From an uncultured Alphaproteobacteria bacterium (GTDB lineage: Bacteria > Pseudomonadota > Alphaproteobacteria > CAAHEQ01 > UBA3637): a stretch of 24,216 bases of DNA. This document shows, piece after piece, positions 13,261-21,454 of this stretch. The DNA is taken from NCBI GenBank assembly GCA_934203105.1, contig CAKPYQ010000016.1, positions 1 through 24,216 on the forward strand. Direction: 5' to 3'. Made by a program: the position numbers and the translations under genes. Each line of letters begins with the position of its first letter. Positions within the stretch are counted from its first letter, which is position 1. Below the pieces are notes generated by a model, which worked only from the letters and a program-made list of their open reading frames with translations, searched no databases and was not told where the DNA came from.

Positions 13261-13290
13261 TTGACTTTTGCCCTTAATCTATGCTATGCA
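13261..13290 (+). promoter_or_regulatory. Possible promoter of the hydrogenase operon
   Basis: -35 TTGACT (13261-13266), 18-bp spacer, weak -10 TATGCA (13285-13290). The start codon at 13325 follows an AAAGGAG site. Confidence 0.45.
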
Positions 13291-13324
13291 GATTCCTATA
13301 GCAGAACATAAAAAGGAGAAAGTT

Positions 13325-13834
13325 ATGGCTGACGAAAAAGAACAAATCCAACAAGAAACTGAAAAAATCCTTGTCAAATGGAAGTCAAAACGGGGTGCGT
13401 TGATTATGGCTTTGCATGAGATTCAAGGGGCTTTCGGCTATGTACCGTGGAGCGCAATGGAAGTGACTTCACGACAAATGGGTGTGTCGATGGCGCAGAT
13501 TTATTCGGTATTGACGTTTTACAACTATTTCAAATTAAAAGCACCAGGCAAAGTCGTTATATCAATTTGTGACGGAACGGCTTGCCATATCAAAGGCGCT
13601 CCGGCCGTTATCGAAGCGTTTAAAAAGCAATTAGGCGTTGCGGAAGGTCAAACGACGCCGGACGGCTTGTTTTATACCCAAATCGTGCGTTGTTTAGGGT
13701 GTTGCGGATTGGCGCCGGTGGTGGTTGTCAATGGCAAAACCTATGGAAAGGTTCAAGCTGATGAAGTGACGAAAATCATCGCCGAATGGCGCGAAAGAAT
13801 GCAAGAAAACGGATCTGCAACACAGGAGGCGTAA
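13325..13834 (+). CDS. hydC: NADH-linked [FeFe]-hydrogenase subunit HydC (NuoE-like)
   Basis: 169 residues, homologous to complex I NuoE. It has an N-terminal helical bundle (AL.eiQ...GYVP, GVS.AQIYSVLTFYN) and a thioredoxin-like [2Fe-2S] domain with ligands Cys82 and Cys87 (CDGTAC) and Cys123 and Cys127 (CLGCC). It passes electrons between the flavin subunit and the hydrogenase. The start is ATG 13325 (MADEKEQ), with AAAGGAG 6-8 nt before; a longer in-frame start at 13268 has no such site and overlaps the promoter. First gene of hydC-hydB-hydA. Confidence 0.92.
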   Translation: MADEKEQIQQETEKILVKWKSKRGALIMALHEIQGAFGYVPWSAMEVTSRQMGVSMAQIYSVLTFYNYFKLKAPGKVVISICDGTACHIKGAPAVIEAFKKQLGVAEGQTTPDGLFYTQIVRCLGCCGLAPVVVVNGKTYGKVQADEVTKIIAEWRERMQENGSATQEA

Positions 13835-13836
13835 AA

Positions 13837-15570
13837 ATGGCAGACTTGACACAAGAACAAATCGAAAAATTAAAAGCGTTGGGACGGACGCAAAAAGAAA
13901 ATTTGCTGAAATTGGGGCAAGATTTTAAAGAACAGGTTAAAAATTATAAAGCGTGCATTTACACATGTAACGCAACCAGTTGCCATTCGGGCGGCGCGGC
14001 AAGCGTGATCGACGCGTTTAAAGAAAGCTTGATGACTATGGGATTGGATAAAGACGTGCGAATGGTTTGTACGGGGTGCATGGGATTATGTGCTTCCGGA
14101 CCTTTGGCGCGGGTGGAAATTGCCGGCAGAAAGCCTTTTTTATACGAGCACGTCAAGCCCGAAGATGCGCGCAAAATTGTGGCTGAACACGTTGCGCCGG
14201 CGTTGCGTCAAGCCGCGACAGATCCGCTGAATTTACCCGAAGAGCTGAAACAAAAAGAATTATCTTTGGATCTGCCGTTTTTCACAAAGCAACGCAAGAT
14301 TGTTTTGCGCTTGCTGGGGCATTCGGATCCGGAAGATTTGGGCGAATATATCGCAAACGGCGGTTATCAAGGCTTGATGAAAGCTTTAACAATGTCGCCG
14401 CAAGAAGTGTTGGATTTAATCAAGCGCAGCGGTTTACGCGGTCGGGGCGGTGCTGGTTTTTCAACCGGTACAAAGTGGGAAATGTTGGCAAAAGCGCCTT
14501 TAGTTGACGGCGAAAAGTTTATGGTTTGCAACGGCGATGAAGGCGATCCGGGGGCTTATATGGACTCGTGCATTTTGGGCGGTGGTTCTCATGCGGTTTT
14601 GGAAGGTATGATGATCGGAGCGTATGCCACCGGTGCGACAAACGGTTGGTTTTATATCCGTGCCGAATATCCTTTGGCAATTAAGCGTATGGAGTTGGCA
14701 ATTAAGCAAGCTAAAAAGTATGGCATTTTAGGCCGTAACATTTTCGGCACAGACTTTAACTTTATGGCGGATATTCGCTATGGAGCAGGGGCGTTTGTTT
14801 GCGGTGAAGAAACGGCGTTGTTGGCGTCGTTGGAAGGCAAACGCGGCACGCCACACCCTCGTCCTCCTTATCCGACGCAAAAAGGATTGTTTGATAAGCC
14901 GACGGCGATTAACAACGTGGAAACTTTGGCCAACATTGCGCCGATTGTTGTCAATGGTCCCGAATGGTTTTCTGAAGTTGGCACGGAAACGTCCAAGGGA
15001 ACTAAAGTATTTGCAATTACCGGAAAAGTCAAGCATTCCGGCTTGGTGGAAGTGCCAATGGGGACGACGGTTGCAACGATGGTCAATGAAATCGGTGGCG
15101 GTACGTCGTCCGGAAAACCGTTCAAAGCCGTTCAAACAGGCGGACCTTCCGGTGGCGTTATTCCGGCCAGTGAATTAAATATGCCGCTGTGTTATGAAGA
15201 GCTGAAAAAAATCGGTTCGATGATGGGATCAGGCGGTATGATCGTTATGGATCAAGACGACAGTATGGTTGAAATTGCCAAATTCTATTTGGGCTTTACG
15301 GTTGACGAAAGTTGCGGTAAATGTGCGCCATGCCGAATTGGCGGCTATCAAATGTTACAGCTGATGAAAAAAATTGCCGACGGCAAGGGATCAAAAAAAG
15401 ACATAGCCAAAATCAAGCAAATCGGCGAGGCAATGAAAAAGGCTTCTTTGTGCGGATTAGGGCAAACCGCACCAAATCCGGTCTTATCGACAATGAAGTT
15501 CTTTAAAAGCGAATATGACGCTTTGTTGACTGATGGTGATGAAAAAACGGCACAAAATAAAGGAGAATGA
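13837..15570 (+). CDS. hydB: NADH-linked [FeFe]-hydrogenase subunit HydB (NuoF-like, FMN/NAD)
   Basis: 577 residues starting at ATG 13837, two bases after the hydC stop, with GGAGG 7 nt upstream. The N-terminal thioredoxin-like [2Fe-2S] domain has Cys44, Cys49, Cys81 and Cys85. The NuoF core has the FMN/NADH sites RGRGGAGFSTGTKW (201-214), NGDEGDPGAYMDS (232-244) and GAGAFVCGEETALLASLEG (316-334), and the [4Fe-4S] (N3-type) ligands Cys493, Cys496, Cys499 (SCGKCAPCR) and Cys539. The protein ends about 38 residues after Cys539. The C-terminal two-[4Fe-4S] ferredoxin domain of bifurcating HydB from Thermotoga is absent, which bears on whether this complex bifurcates. It oxidises NADH or reduces NAD in the cytoplasm. 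Confidence 0.92.
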   Translation: MADLTQEQIEKLKALGRTQKENLLKLGQDFKEQVKNYKACIYTCNATSCHSGGAASVIDAFKESLMTMGLDKDVRMVCTGCMGLCASGPLARVEIAGRKPFLYEHVKPEDARKIVAEHVAPALRQAATDPLNLPEELKQKELSLDLPFFTKQRKIVLRLLGHSDPEDLGEYIANGGYQGLMKALTMSPQEVLDLIKRSGLRGRGGAGFSTGTKWEMLAKAPLVDGEKFMVCNGDEGDPGAYMDSCILGGGSHAVLEGMMIGAYATGATNGWFYIRAEYPLAIKRMELAIKQAKKYGILGRNIFGTDFNFMADIRYGAGAFVCGEETALLASLEGKRGTPHPRPPYPTQKGLFDKPTAINNVETLANIAPIVVNGPEWFSEVGTETSKGTKVFAITGKVKHSGLVEVPMGTTVATMVNEIGGGTSSGKPFKAVQTGGPSGGVIPASELNMPLCYEELKKIGSMMGSGGMIVMDQDDSMVEIAKFYLGFTVDESCGKCAPCRIGGYQMLQLMKKIADGKGSKKDIAKIKQIGEAMKKASLCGLGQTAPNPVLSTMKFFKSEYDALLTDGDEKTAQNKGE

Positions 15571-15573
15571 GAT

Positions 15574-17328
15574 ATGGTAAAATTAACAATTGATTCAAAA
15601 ACGGTTGAAGTGCCGGCAGGGACAAGCATTTTAGATGCGGCAAAGTCGGTTCAAATCAATATACCGACCTTGTGTCATCATCCGGATTTAGCGCCAAGTG
15701 CTGCCTGTGGCATTTGTATTGTCAAGGTTGGCGGACGAATGTTGCGATCTTGTTGCACGCCGGTGGCGGAAGGTATGGAAGTCATTACACGCGATCCGGA
15801 AATTACGGCCGCAAGACAGACGGTTTTAAAGTTGACTTTAAGCAATCACCCGAATGATTGTTTGACGTGCTTAAAGAACGATACGTGTGAATTAAGGCAG
15901 TTAGCAGCCGACTTTTCCATTCAGAACATCGGCTTTGATAATATCACAAAATCGCCGGCAGAACTACCCAAAGACAACAGCACAAAAGCAATTGTTCTTG
16001 ATCCGCGCAAATGTATTCAATGCGGCCGGTGTGTTGAAGTTTGTCAAAATGTGCAAAATGTATATGCTTTATCGATGTTGCAACGCGGTATCAATACCCA
16101 TGTATCGCCGGCGGCGGACAAAACGTTAAGTGACAGCCCGTGCATTAAATGCGGGCAATGTGTAGCGCATTGTCCGACGGGAGCTTTGACCGAACGGGAC
16201 GATACGCAATACGTTTGGGATATGTTGCAAGATGATGAAACATACTGTGTTGCTCAAATAGCGCCGGCTGTTCGTGTGGCATTGGGCGAAGCATTCGGCT
16301 TGCCGGTGGGAAGTGTGACAACGGGGAAAATCTATGCGGCGTTGCGTCAGATGGGCTTTAAAGCCGTTTTTGACACAAACTTTGGTGCTGATTTGACGAT
16401 TATGGAAGAGGGGAGCGAATTTATCGAACGCTTTGTGAACGGTAAAGGAGCTTTGCCGATGATTACATCATGTTGTCCCGCGTGGGTTGATTATGCGGAA
16501 AAGTTTGCGCCGGATATGTTGGAAAACTTATCGACGTGTAAATCGCCGCACGAAATGGTGGGAGCGATTGCTAAGACTTACTATGCAAACAAGGCGGGGA
16601 TTGATGCAAAAAAAATGCGCGTCGTTTCCGTGATGCCGTGTACGGCGAAAAAGTTTGAAATTGCCCGCAGCGATGATATGGCCTCGTCGGGAGAGCAAGA
16701 CGTTGATGTTTCCTTGACTACGCGTGAGCTTGCCCGTATGATCAAGCAAGCCGGTATTGATTTTGCAAACTTGCCGGACGAAGTGGCGGATAATCCTTTG
16801 GGCGAGTATACCGGAGCCGGAACGGTATTCGGCTTTACCGGCGGGGTTATGGAAGCGGCGTTGCGGACGGTGCATTATGTTGTAACGGGTCAGGAAATGC
16901 CGCAAAATGCTTTGGAAGTCCAACCGATTTTAGGCCTTGATGAAAACATCAAAGAAATGACTTTGGATTTGGCGGGAAAACAAGTACGCATTGCCGTTGT
17001 TCACGGTATCGGCAATGTTGCACCCGTTTTGGATAAAATCCGAAGTGCAAAGGAAAAAGGCGAAGAAGTACCTTATCATTTCATTGAAGTAATGGCTTGC
17101 AAAGGTGGTTGCGTTGGCGGTGGCGGTCAGCCTTTGGGCGCAACCGATCAGGTTCGCAAAGCGCGCGCAGCAGGTTTGATAAGCGATGACAGAGCCGCAA
17201 AACAACGTTGTTCTCATCAAAACGCCGACATTCAAAAATTATATAACGAGTTTTTGATGGCGCCGTTGTCTGAAAAGTCTCATCATTTGTTGCACACGCA
17301 TTATCAAGCGCGGCCGTTATACAAATAA
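15574..17328 (+). CDS. hydA: [FeFe]-hydrogenase catalytic subunit HydA
   Basis: 584 residues, modular (M3 type). It has an N-terminal [2Fe-2S] plant-ferredoxin domain (Cys34, 45, 48 and 60), a His-Cys3 [4Fe-4S] site (His92, Cys96, 99 and 105), a two-[4Fe-4S] ferredoxin domain (Cys147/150/153/157 and Cys190/193/196/200) and the H domain. H-cluster motifs are ITSCCPAW (297-304), VMPCTAKKFE (353-362) and EVMACKGGCVGGGGQP (505-520). By alignment to clostridial CpI the H-cluster ligands are Cys301, 356, 509 and 513, and the proton-relay cysteine is Cys300. It evolves or oxidises H2. AGGAG lies 8 nt upstream. The maturation genes hydEFG are not in the window and must be elsewhere if the enzyme is active. 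Confidence 0.96.
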   Translation: MVKLTIDSKTVEVPAGTSILDAAKSVQINIPTLCHHPDLAPSAACGICIVKVGGRMLRSCCTPVAEGMEVITRDPEITAARQTVLKLTLSNHPNDCLTCLKNDTCELRQLAADFSIQNIGFDNITKSPAELPKDNSTKAIVLDPRKCIQCGRCVEVCQNVQNVYALSMLQRGINTHVSPAADKTLSDSPCIKCGQCVAHCPTGALTERDDTQYVWDMLQDDETYCVAQIAPAVRVALGEAFGLPVGSVTTGKIYAALRQMGFKAVFDTNFGADLTIMEEGSEFIERFVNGKGALPMITSCCPAWVDYAEKFAPDMLENLSTCKSPHEMVGAIAKTYYANKAGIDAKKMRVVSVMPCTAKKFEIARSDDMASSGEQDVDVSLTTRELARMIKQAGIDFANLPDEVADNPLGEYTGAGTVFGFTGGVMEAALRTVHYVVTGQEMPQNALEVQPILGLDENIKEMTLDLAGKQVRIAVVHGIGNVAPVLDKIRSAKEKGEEVPYHFIEVMACKGGCVGGGGQPLGATDQVRKARAAGLISDDRAAKQRCSHQNADIQKLYNEFLMAPLSEKSHHLLHTHYQARPLYK

Positions 17329-17349
17329 AACGCACTTTTACGATTAAAA

Positions 17350-17386
17350 GAATCCCTGTTTTACGACAAAAGCAGGGATTTTTTTA
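17350..17386 (+). terminator. Intrinsic terminator of the hydrogenase operon
   Basis: AATCCCTGTTTT/AAAAGCAGGGATT stem followed by seven T. Confidence 0.87.
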
Positions 17387-17404
17387 TATTTTATGCAAAA
17401 TTGC

Positions 17405-17433
17405 TTTACGTTTGAGGCGGATTTTGTTATAAT
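17405..17433 (+). promoter_or_regulatory. Promoter of the pentapeptide-repeat gene
   Basis: -35 TTTACG (17405-17410), 17-bp spacer, perfect -10 TATAAT (17428-17433). The expected start, about 17440, is next to the ATG at 17441. No Shine-Dalgarno sequence fits between them, so the mRNA is probably leaderless. Confidence 0.65.
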
Positions 17434-17440
17434 TACTTTT

Positions 17441-18475
17441 ATGATGGATACTGAATTGAAACGTCCCGAAATGAAAGTTGGCGCTGCCCCGTTGACAGAG
17501 GCGGATAAGTATGATTTTCTGCCTTATATTGATCGCGCGGCGGGGATTTTGCCGTCCGAAAAAGATACTTGGAAAACCGACGAACAAGCAATTGCTTTTA
17601 TGAAAGCGTTAAAGTCAGGCGAAAGCCTGTACGGGACGGATTGGAGCGGTATTAACTTAAAAGGAGCGGATTTATCCGGAGCAGATTTATCGGGCGTCAA
17701 TCTGTCAAAGGCTAACTTGATGAATGCGAATTTGTCGGGGGCTTTGTTGGAATGGACGGATTTATCTTATGCGTATTTGGAAAATACGGATTTTTCGGGC
17801 GCCTGTATGCAAAACACGCAAATGAAGGGCGTTTTTTTCAAAAATTGTAATTTGGACGGAGCCGATATTGATGAAGAAACAAAAAAATATTTGCTTTCGC
17901 TGGAATGGTTTTTGGAGCAGGTGGAAAAAGGCAAAATTGCATTAGATGAAATCCCGCAGGATCAGTTAAACTATTTGGATTTGCGCACGATTGATATGAG
18001 CCAAGTGGAAGTTCCGCAAGACATTGATTTATCGGCGCTTGTTTTAACGGGCGTAAATTTATCGGGAGTGTATATTCCGCGCGGACATTTTTTGAATATG
18101 GCGTTAATGGCAAAGCAAAAAGCACGCGCTAAATTGATTATGCAACGCAGTATGCGGACTTTGGAATTGATGTTGCAACGGATACGCCAAGAGCGCACGG
18201 ATAAAGCCGCTGCTTTTGGTGCAAAAGAAAAGGCCAAAAAACAACAAGTTCGGCCGGAGGCTTTAAAAAATGGTCGTCCGCCCTTAAAGGTCAAGCCGGA
18301 AACGGCGGACACGACGGATAAAAAAAGCGCTGTTGCGTCGGATAAGAATGAGGCCGCGACAAAGACACGTGACCCAAGATGGCAAGAGCAAAAAAGCGGA
18401 TTTTCTTTACGCCGCTTAATGCGCCAACCGTCAAAAGTAAAACCACAAAAAACAAACTTAAAGAAAAGGGCTTGA
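17441..18475 (+). CDS. Pentapeptide-repeat protein with basic C-terminal tail
   Basis: 344 residues from ATG 17441 (or 341 from 17444). A longer frame starting at 17393 would place the promoter -10 inside the gene and is rejected. An N-terminal region (to ~70) precedes pentapeptide repeats of the form A(D/N)LSG (GADLSGADLSGVNLSKANLM), about 10 units, that form a right-handed quadrilateral beta-helix. After a helical interruption (LLSLEWFLEQVEKGK) there are a few more repeats (ALVLTGVNLSGVYIP). The last ~130 residues are Lys/Arg/Gln-rich and probably disordered, ending SLRRLMRQPSKVKPQKTNLKK. It lies 7 bp upstream of the coupling-protein gene, probably in one operon. The arrangement and tail would fit a type IV secretion substrate or a partner of the coupling protein; that is inference only. 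Confidence 0.85.
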   Translation: MMDTELKRPEMKVGAAPLTEADKYDFLPYIDRAAGILPSEKDTWKTDEQAIAFMKALKSGESLYGTDWSGINLKGADLSGADLSGVNLSKANLMNANLSGALLEWTDLSYAYLENTDFSGACMQNTQMKGVFFKNCNLDGADIDEETKKYLLSLEWFLEQVEKGKIALDEIPQDQLNYLDLRTIDMSQVEVPQDIDLSALVLTGVNLSGVYIPRGHFLNMALMAKQKARAKLIMQRSMRTLELMLQRIRQERTDKAAAFGAKEKAKKQQVRPEALKNGRPPLKVKPETADTTDKKSAVASDKNEAATKTRDPRWQEQKSGFSLRRLMRQPSKVKPQKTNLKKRA

Positions 18476-18482
18476 TAAAACG

Positions 18483-20633
18483 ATGAGACCGGTAATGAGT
18501 TATGCCTTTATAGAGCGCCGAAAAGCCCTGAAATACTTGGCCTTACGGACGTTGTTGTGCGTGTTGGTTTTGTGGGCCGTGTTGTTTTTTATCTTGCCGC
18601 TTGCGTATTGGATCGGTAACTCTTTTTCTGCTGACAGCACAAAAGGAATGATGACGTTTTTTTCAAAAGCCGTTCATAATCCGTTTTATGTGTGGTATAT
18701 CTATGGACGTTGGTTTTATAACCTGTGGCTAAATGAGCCTGCTCATTATACTTGGACTTCGTTTATTATGTGGCGTTTACCTTTGTTGCCGACGTTGGGT
18801 TTTGCGCTTGGGTTTACTTATTTTTTGACCTGCAACCCCTATGATTATCGGCCGCAATATTTTGGCTATGGCCGCGAAGCCAGAACAAGTGATTTAGCGC
18901 AAATGCGCTTGGATAAAGGAAAGTATTTGTATTTGGGAAATTTGGGCGATGTTAAAATGCGATTGCCCGATACGCGATCGGTGTTTTGTATTGGCGCACC
19001 CAGTTCCGGCAAAACCGCCGGCGTGGTTATTCCGAATATTTTGTCCGCTAACAATGCGTGTTTGTTTATTCACGACCCGACGGGGCAATTGATGAAATTT
19101 ACCAGCGGGTATCGTTCGACTTTGGGACCGGTTTATAATATGGATTTTTCTTTGGCTGATAAACCGCAGGAAGGTGTTTTTTATCCTTGTTGGAATCCTT
19201 TAAATCCGGATAATATGCCGCCTCAACATAAGGGGCGGGACAGCTATATTGACGCGTTGATCGGCTTTTTAATTCCCGACGGACCGGAAGGGACTGACCC
19301 TTATTGGGTAAAGTCCGGACGTTCATGTTTGACCGGCTTGACAATTTATGTGACGAACAAGGTTGAGCAGGCCAAAGCAAATGATTATTTTATCGTGCGC
19401 TTAAATGAGCAAGGTTTGGACGCGGAAGATTTGAAAGTTTTAAAAAGCTATTACCAAGGAATGCAACAGACACCCGATGTTTTAGCGGCTTTAAAAGCGA
19501 TTGATGAAAATCGAATGAATAAATTTTTGTATGTTCCGGTTGGTTCGTGGGATCCTTTGCCGCATAATTGGATCGGTAAAGAAGCTTCATTCGGTATGTT
19601 GTTGGATTTATTAAATAACTGGATGTTCGCCAAGACAAAAGAGTTGCGTGCTAAACGTGACGCGGGTGATTTTAATGCGGCTTCATTGGACGTTTGGCAA
19701 ACGATTTTGGATACGATGGTCAATGAAATTTTCTTTTTCGGGTACAGCCGTCGCGCTTTGTTGGAGCTCAATCAAGTTTATTCTTTGCCCGATAAGCAGC
19801 GCTCGTCCGTTTTGTCTATGGCGCAAAGCGGTATTGAATTGTTTAAAAACAGCGCTATTCGTCAAAGAACGTCATCAAATGATTTCAGCTATAAAGATTT
19901 TCGTGGCAGAAAAGATGAAGCAACAGGTGAATATAAGCCTATTACAATTTATGTCAATAATGAAGGCGGCGCGGTTTGCGCGCTGTTTATCAATATGATT
20001 TCCGGCTATTTAATGGAAAACGGGCAAAATGAAGGTGGCGTCGGACCTTATGCGGTCGAGTTTATTTTGGACGATTTCGGACGTATGCCAAAGCTGCAAT
20101 CGATTGCAGACGGCGTGACTTTCGGTCGGTCAAAAGGCAATGTGTATTTGGTATGCGTGCAAGATTGGCATCAAATAGCCTCTAAATATGGGGAAAATAC
20201 GACGGACGTTATTTTAAGTTCGGTTGCGGCCAAGATTATTAAGCGTCAAAATAATGTAATTACGCGTAACAAAGTGACGGCCGGGATTATGAATTTAACC
20301 CGTGTTGTGGAAGGATCGCACGGTGGTGAGGTGGGCTTTGGTAAAAACGTCAATCCTTTTGTGCAAAAGGGCGGATTTAAACGGATTAAAGATTCGGTTA
20401 TCGGTGGTACGGGTATTTTAAATATGGCGCCTGACAAGCAATTAGTTTTGTATGCCGGATTTTATCATCGTCCGATTCAGGCCAAGACCCCGCTTTATTT
20501 TAAAAGCGAATCGATGAAGGCATTAGCTGCGATGAAACCGGCTGGTGCGATACCGGAAGATTTAAAGGCTCGCAAACAAAAAGAGCATCATTCATATATT
20601 GACATTCAATTAGACGCTTTAACAGATAAATAG
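18483..20633 (+). CDS. virD4: VirD4/TraG-family type IV secretion coupling ATPase
   Basis: 716 residues. Two N-terminal membrane spans (about 22-45 and 98-116) anchor it in the inner membrane. The P-loop GAPSSGKT is at 171-178, followed by FIHDPTGQL (195-203; most relatives have DPKGE here). The Walker B region is EFILDDFGRMPKLQS (526-540), followed by the family's GRS.G....V(C)VQD..Q sequence (548-564). These hexameric ATPases recruit substrates to type IV secretion systems. No VirB genes lie in the window, so the rest of the machine must be elsewhere. Start: ATG 18483 has only a distant purine-rich site (AAAGGG, ~12 nt), and ATG 18495 is a possible alternative. Translation probably follows the pentapeptide gene. 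The Asp-Asp Walker B and the Thr in DPTGQ are departures from the usual DE and DPKGE. Confidence 0.92.
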   Translation: MRPVMSYAFIERRKALKYLALRTLLCVLVLWAVLFFILPLAYWIGNSFSADSTKGMMTFFSKAVHNPFYVWYIYGRWFYNLWLNEPAHYTWTSFIMWRLPLLPTLGFALGFTYFLTCNPYDYRPQYFGYGREARTSDLAQMRLDKGKYLYLGNLGDVKMRLPDTRSVFCIGAPSSGKTAGVVIPNILSANNACLFIHDPTGQLMKFTSGYRSTLGPVYNMDFSLADKPQEGVFYPCWNPLNPDNMPPQHKGRDSYIDALIGFLIPDGPEGTDPYWVKSGRSCLTGLTIYVTNKVEQAKANDYFIVRLNEQGLDAEDLKVLKSYYQGMQQTPDVLAALKAIDENRMNKFLYVPVGSWDPLPHNWIGKEASFGMLLDLLNNWMFAKTKELRAKRDAGDFNAASLDVWQTILDTMVNEIFFFGYSRRALLELNQVYSLPDKQRSSVLSMAQSGIELFKNSAIRQRTSSNDFSYKDFRGRKDEATGEYKPITIYVNNEGGAVCALFINMISGYLMENGQNEGGVGPYAVEFILDDFGRMPKLQSIADGVTFGRSKGNVYLVCVQDWHQIASKYGENTTDVILSSVAAKIIKRQNNVITRNKVTAGIMNLTRVVEGSHGGEVGFGKNVNPFVQKGGFKRIKDSVIGGTGILNMAPDKQLVLYAGFYHRPIQAKTPLYFKSESMKALAAMKPAGAIPEDLKARKQKEHHSYIDIQLDALTDK

Positions 20634-20693
20634 TGTTGTTTAGTTTTTTATTTTGGGATATTTTATTTTGTCATTCAGACGCTGTTTTTTTAC

Positions 20694-20902
20694 GTCATTC
20701 TGAGCGAAGCGAAGAATCTCTTAATATGTGGCCTTGCGCCCGAAGTGGGGGACGCGAAATTTTCGCGCCGCTCGTCCCCCACTTAAAAAAATGCTGTTTA
20801 TCCCGTGTCATTTTGAACGTCCCTCCTCCCCTCCGTCATTCTGAGCGAAAGCGAAGAATCTGTTAGGGTTTACGGGTCATTCTGAGCGAAACGAAGAATC
20901 TT
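20694..20902. repeat. Three copies of the ATTCTGAGCG...GAAGAATCT short repeat
   Basis: Copies at 20694-20720, 20836-20862 and 20877-20902, all in plus orientation, each usually preceded by GTC. Their central bases vary (AAGC, AAAGC, AAAC). A fourth full copy lies at 21097-21123. Confidence 0.8.
20743..20784. repeat. GC-rich hairpin element, AAGTGGGGGACG type
   Basis: Perfect 12-bp arms AAGTGGGGGACG (20743-20754) and CGTCCCCCACTT (20773-20784), with an inner GCGAAA/TTTCGC stem. Sequence unlike the AAATGTGCGG family. Confidence 0.8.
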
Positions 20903-20921
20903 TTTACTTCATCATAACATC

Positions 20922-20966
20922 AAATGTGCGGCGCGGGCGCGCGGGGATTTTGCGCGCCGCACATTT
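20922..20966. repeat. GC-rich hairpin element (copy 3)
   Basis: 14-bp perfect arms AAATGTGCGGCGCG (20922-20935) and CGCGCCGCACATTT (20953-20966). Nearly identical to the element read in frame at 10373-10417, but in the other orientation. Confidence 0.87.
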
Positions 20967-21019
20967 TCCACATACCAGAATGGATTTTGAACATCGAAAA
21001 TTATGATTTTATTCCCTTT

Positions 21020-21062
21020 CAATCGTCCCCGCGGATTGATCCGCGCGGCGCGGGGACGATTG
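21020..21062. repeat. GC-rich hairpin element, CAATCGTCCCCGCG type
   Basis: 14-bp perfect arms CAATCGTCCCCGCG (21020-21033) and CGCGGGGACGATTG (21049-21062). An alternative inner stem GCGGAT/ATCCGC is also present. Confidence 0.8.
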
Positions 21063-21192
21063 TTTTATTGGCTCATTTTGCTATTATTTTCCACTCGTCA
21101 TTCTGAGCGTTAGCGAAGAATCTTTTTGATTTACAAGATTCTTCAATCGCTGCCGCGCTTTCTTAAATGACAAAATCCTTTTCCCTCATTTA

Positions 21193-21242
21193 AAAAAAAT
21201 GATTTTTGCGCGCCCCAAACCTATCCCAAAAATCATTTTTTT
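21193..21242. repeat. AT-armed palindromic element, non-coding copy
   Basis: 16-bp perfect arms AAAAAAATGATTTTTG (21193-21208) and CAAAAATCATTTTTTT (21227-21242) around a GC-rich centre. Same arms as the coding copies at 10482-10538 and 21479-21535. Confidence 0.8.
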
Positions 21243-21275
21243 GAAGCTTAAAATAGCTTTGTCAATATACGACAA

Positions 21276-21394
21276 AAACGATCGTTTAAAGTCAATAGAT
21301 TTTTTTGCGACGCGAGCGTCTGTAACTTATTGAAAATAAACAAAAGCCAAATTTTACATTTTGGCAAAAAAGCGACGAACACAAACGATCGTTT
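21276..21394 (+). promoter_or_regulatory. Twin-palindrome promoter module of the Cys-Cys repeat gene
   Basis: AAACGATCGTTT palindromes at 21276-21287 and 21383-21394, again 107 bp from start to start, flank a block nearly identical to the complement of 10681-10775. The box GTAATATATGAA follows the gene-proximal palindrome and may include the -10. No good -35 is present, so activation by a factor bound at the palindromes is plausible. Confidence 0.7.
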
Positions 21395-21454
21395 ATGTAA
21401 TATATGAAAGAAGCGGTTTTTTGATTTAGTTTAACAGAGAAAAAAGGAGAAAAT

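Larger units (their letters stand above)
20634..21454. other. 820-bp gene-free spacer dense in palindromic repeats
   Basis: No credible gene on either strand. It holds, in order: short repeat 20694-20720, hairpin 20743-20784, short repeats 20836-20862 and 20877-20902, GC-rich hairpin 20922-20966, hairpin 21020-21062, short repeat 21097-21123, a partial reversed copy 21139-21165, the AT-armed hairpin 21193-21242, the twin-palindrome promoter module 21276-21394, and the leader of the gene at 21455. Confidence 0.75.

Noticed and set aside
13268..13324. N-terminal extension of HydC (start at 13268)
   Set aside because: ATG 13325 has a strong AAAGGAG site and matches the family start; the longer start lies within the promoter region.
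17393..17440. N-terminal extension of the pentapeptide-repeat protein
   Set aside because: The TATAAT box lies inside this stretch, so it is not transcribed from that promoter; it also has no ribosome binding site.
20633..20866. Plus-strand frame after virD4 with HSERSEESLNMW
   Set aside because: It is translation of the same repeat family across the spacer; no gene features.
20694..21165. Possible CRISPR array
   Set aside because: The repeats are ~27 bp but irregularly spaced (about 41 to 220 bp), differ in their centres, occur in both orientations and no cas gene is nearby.
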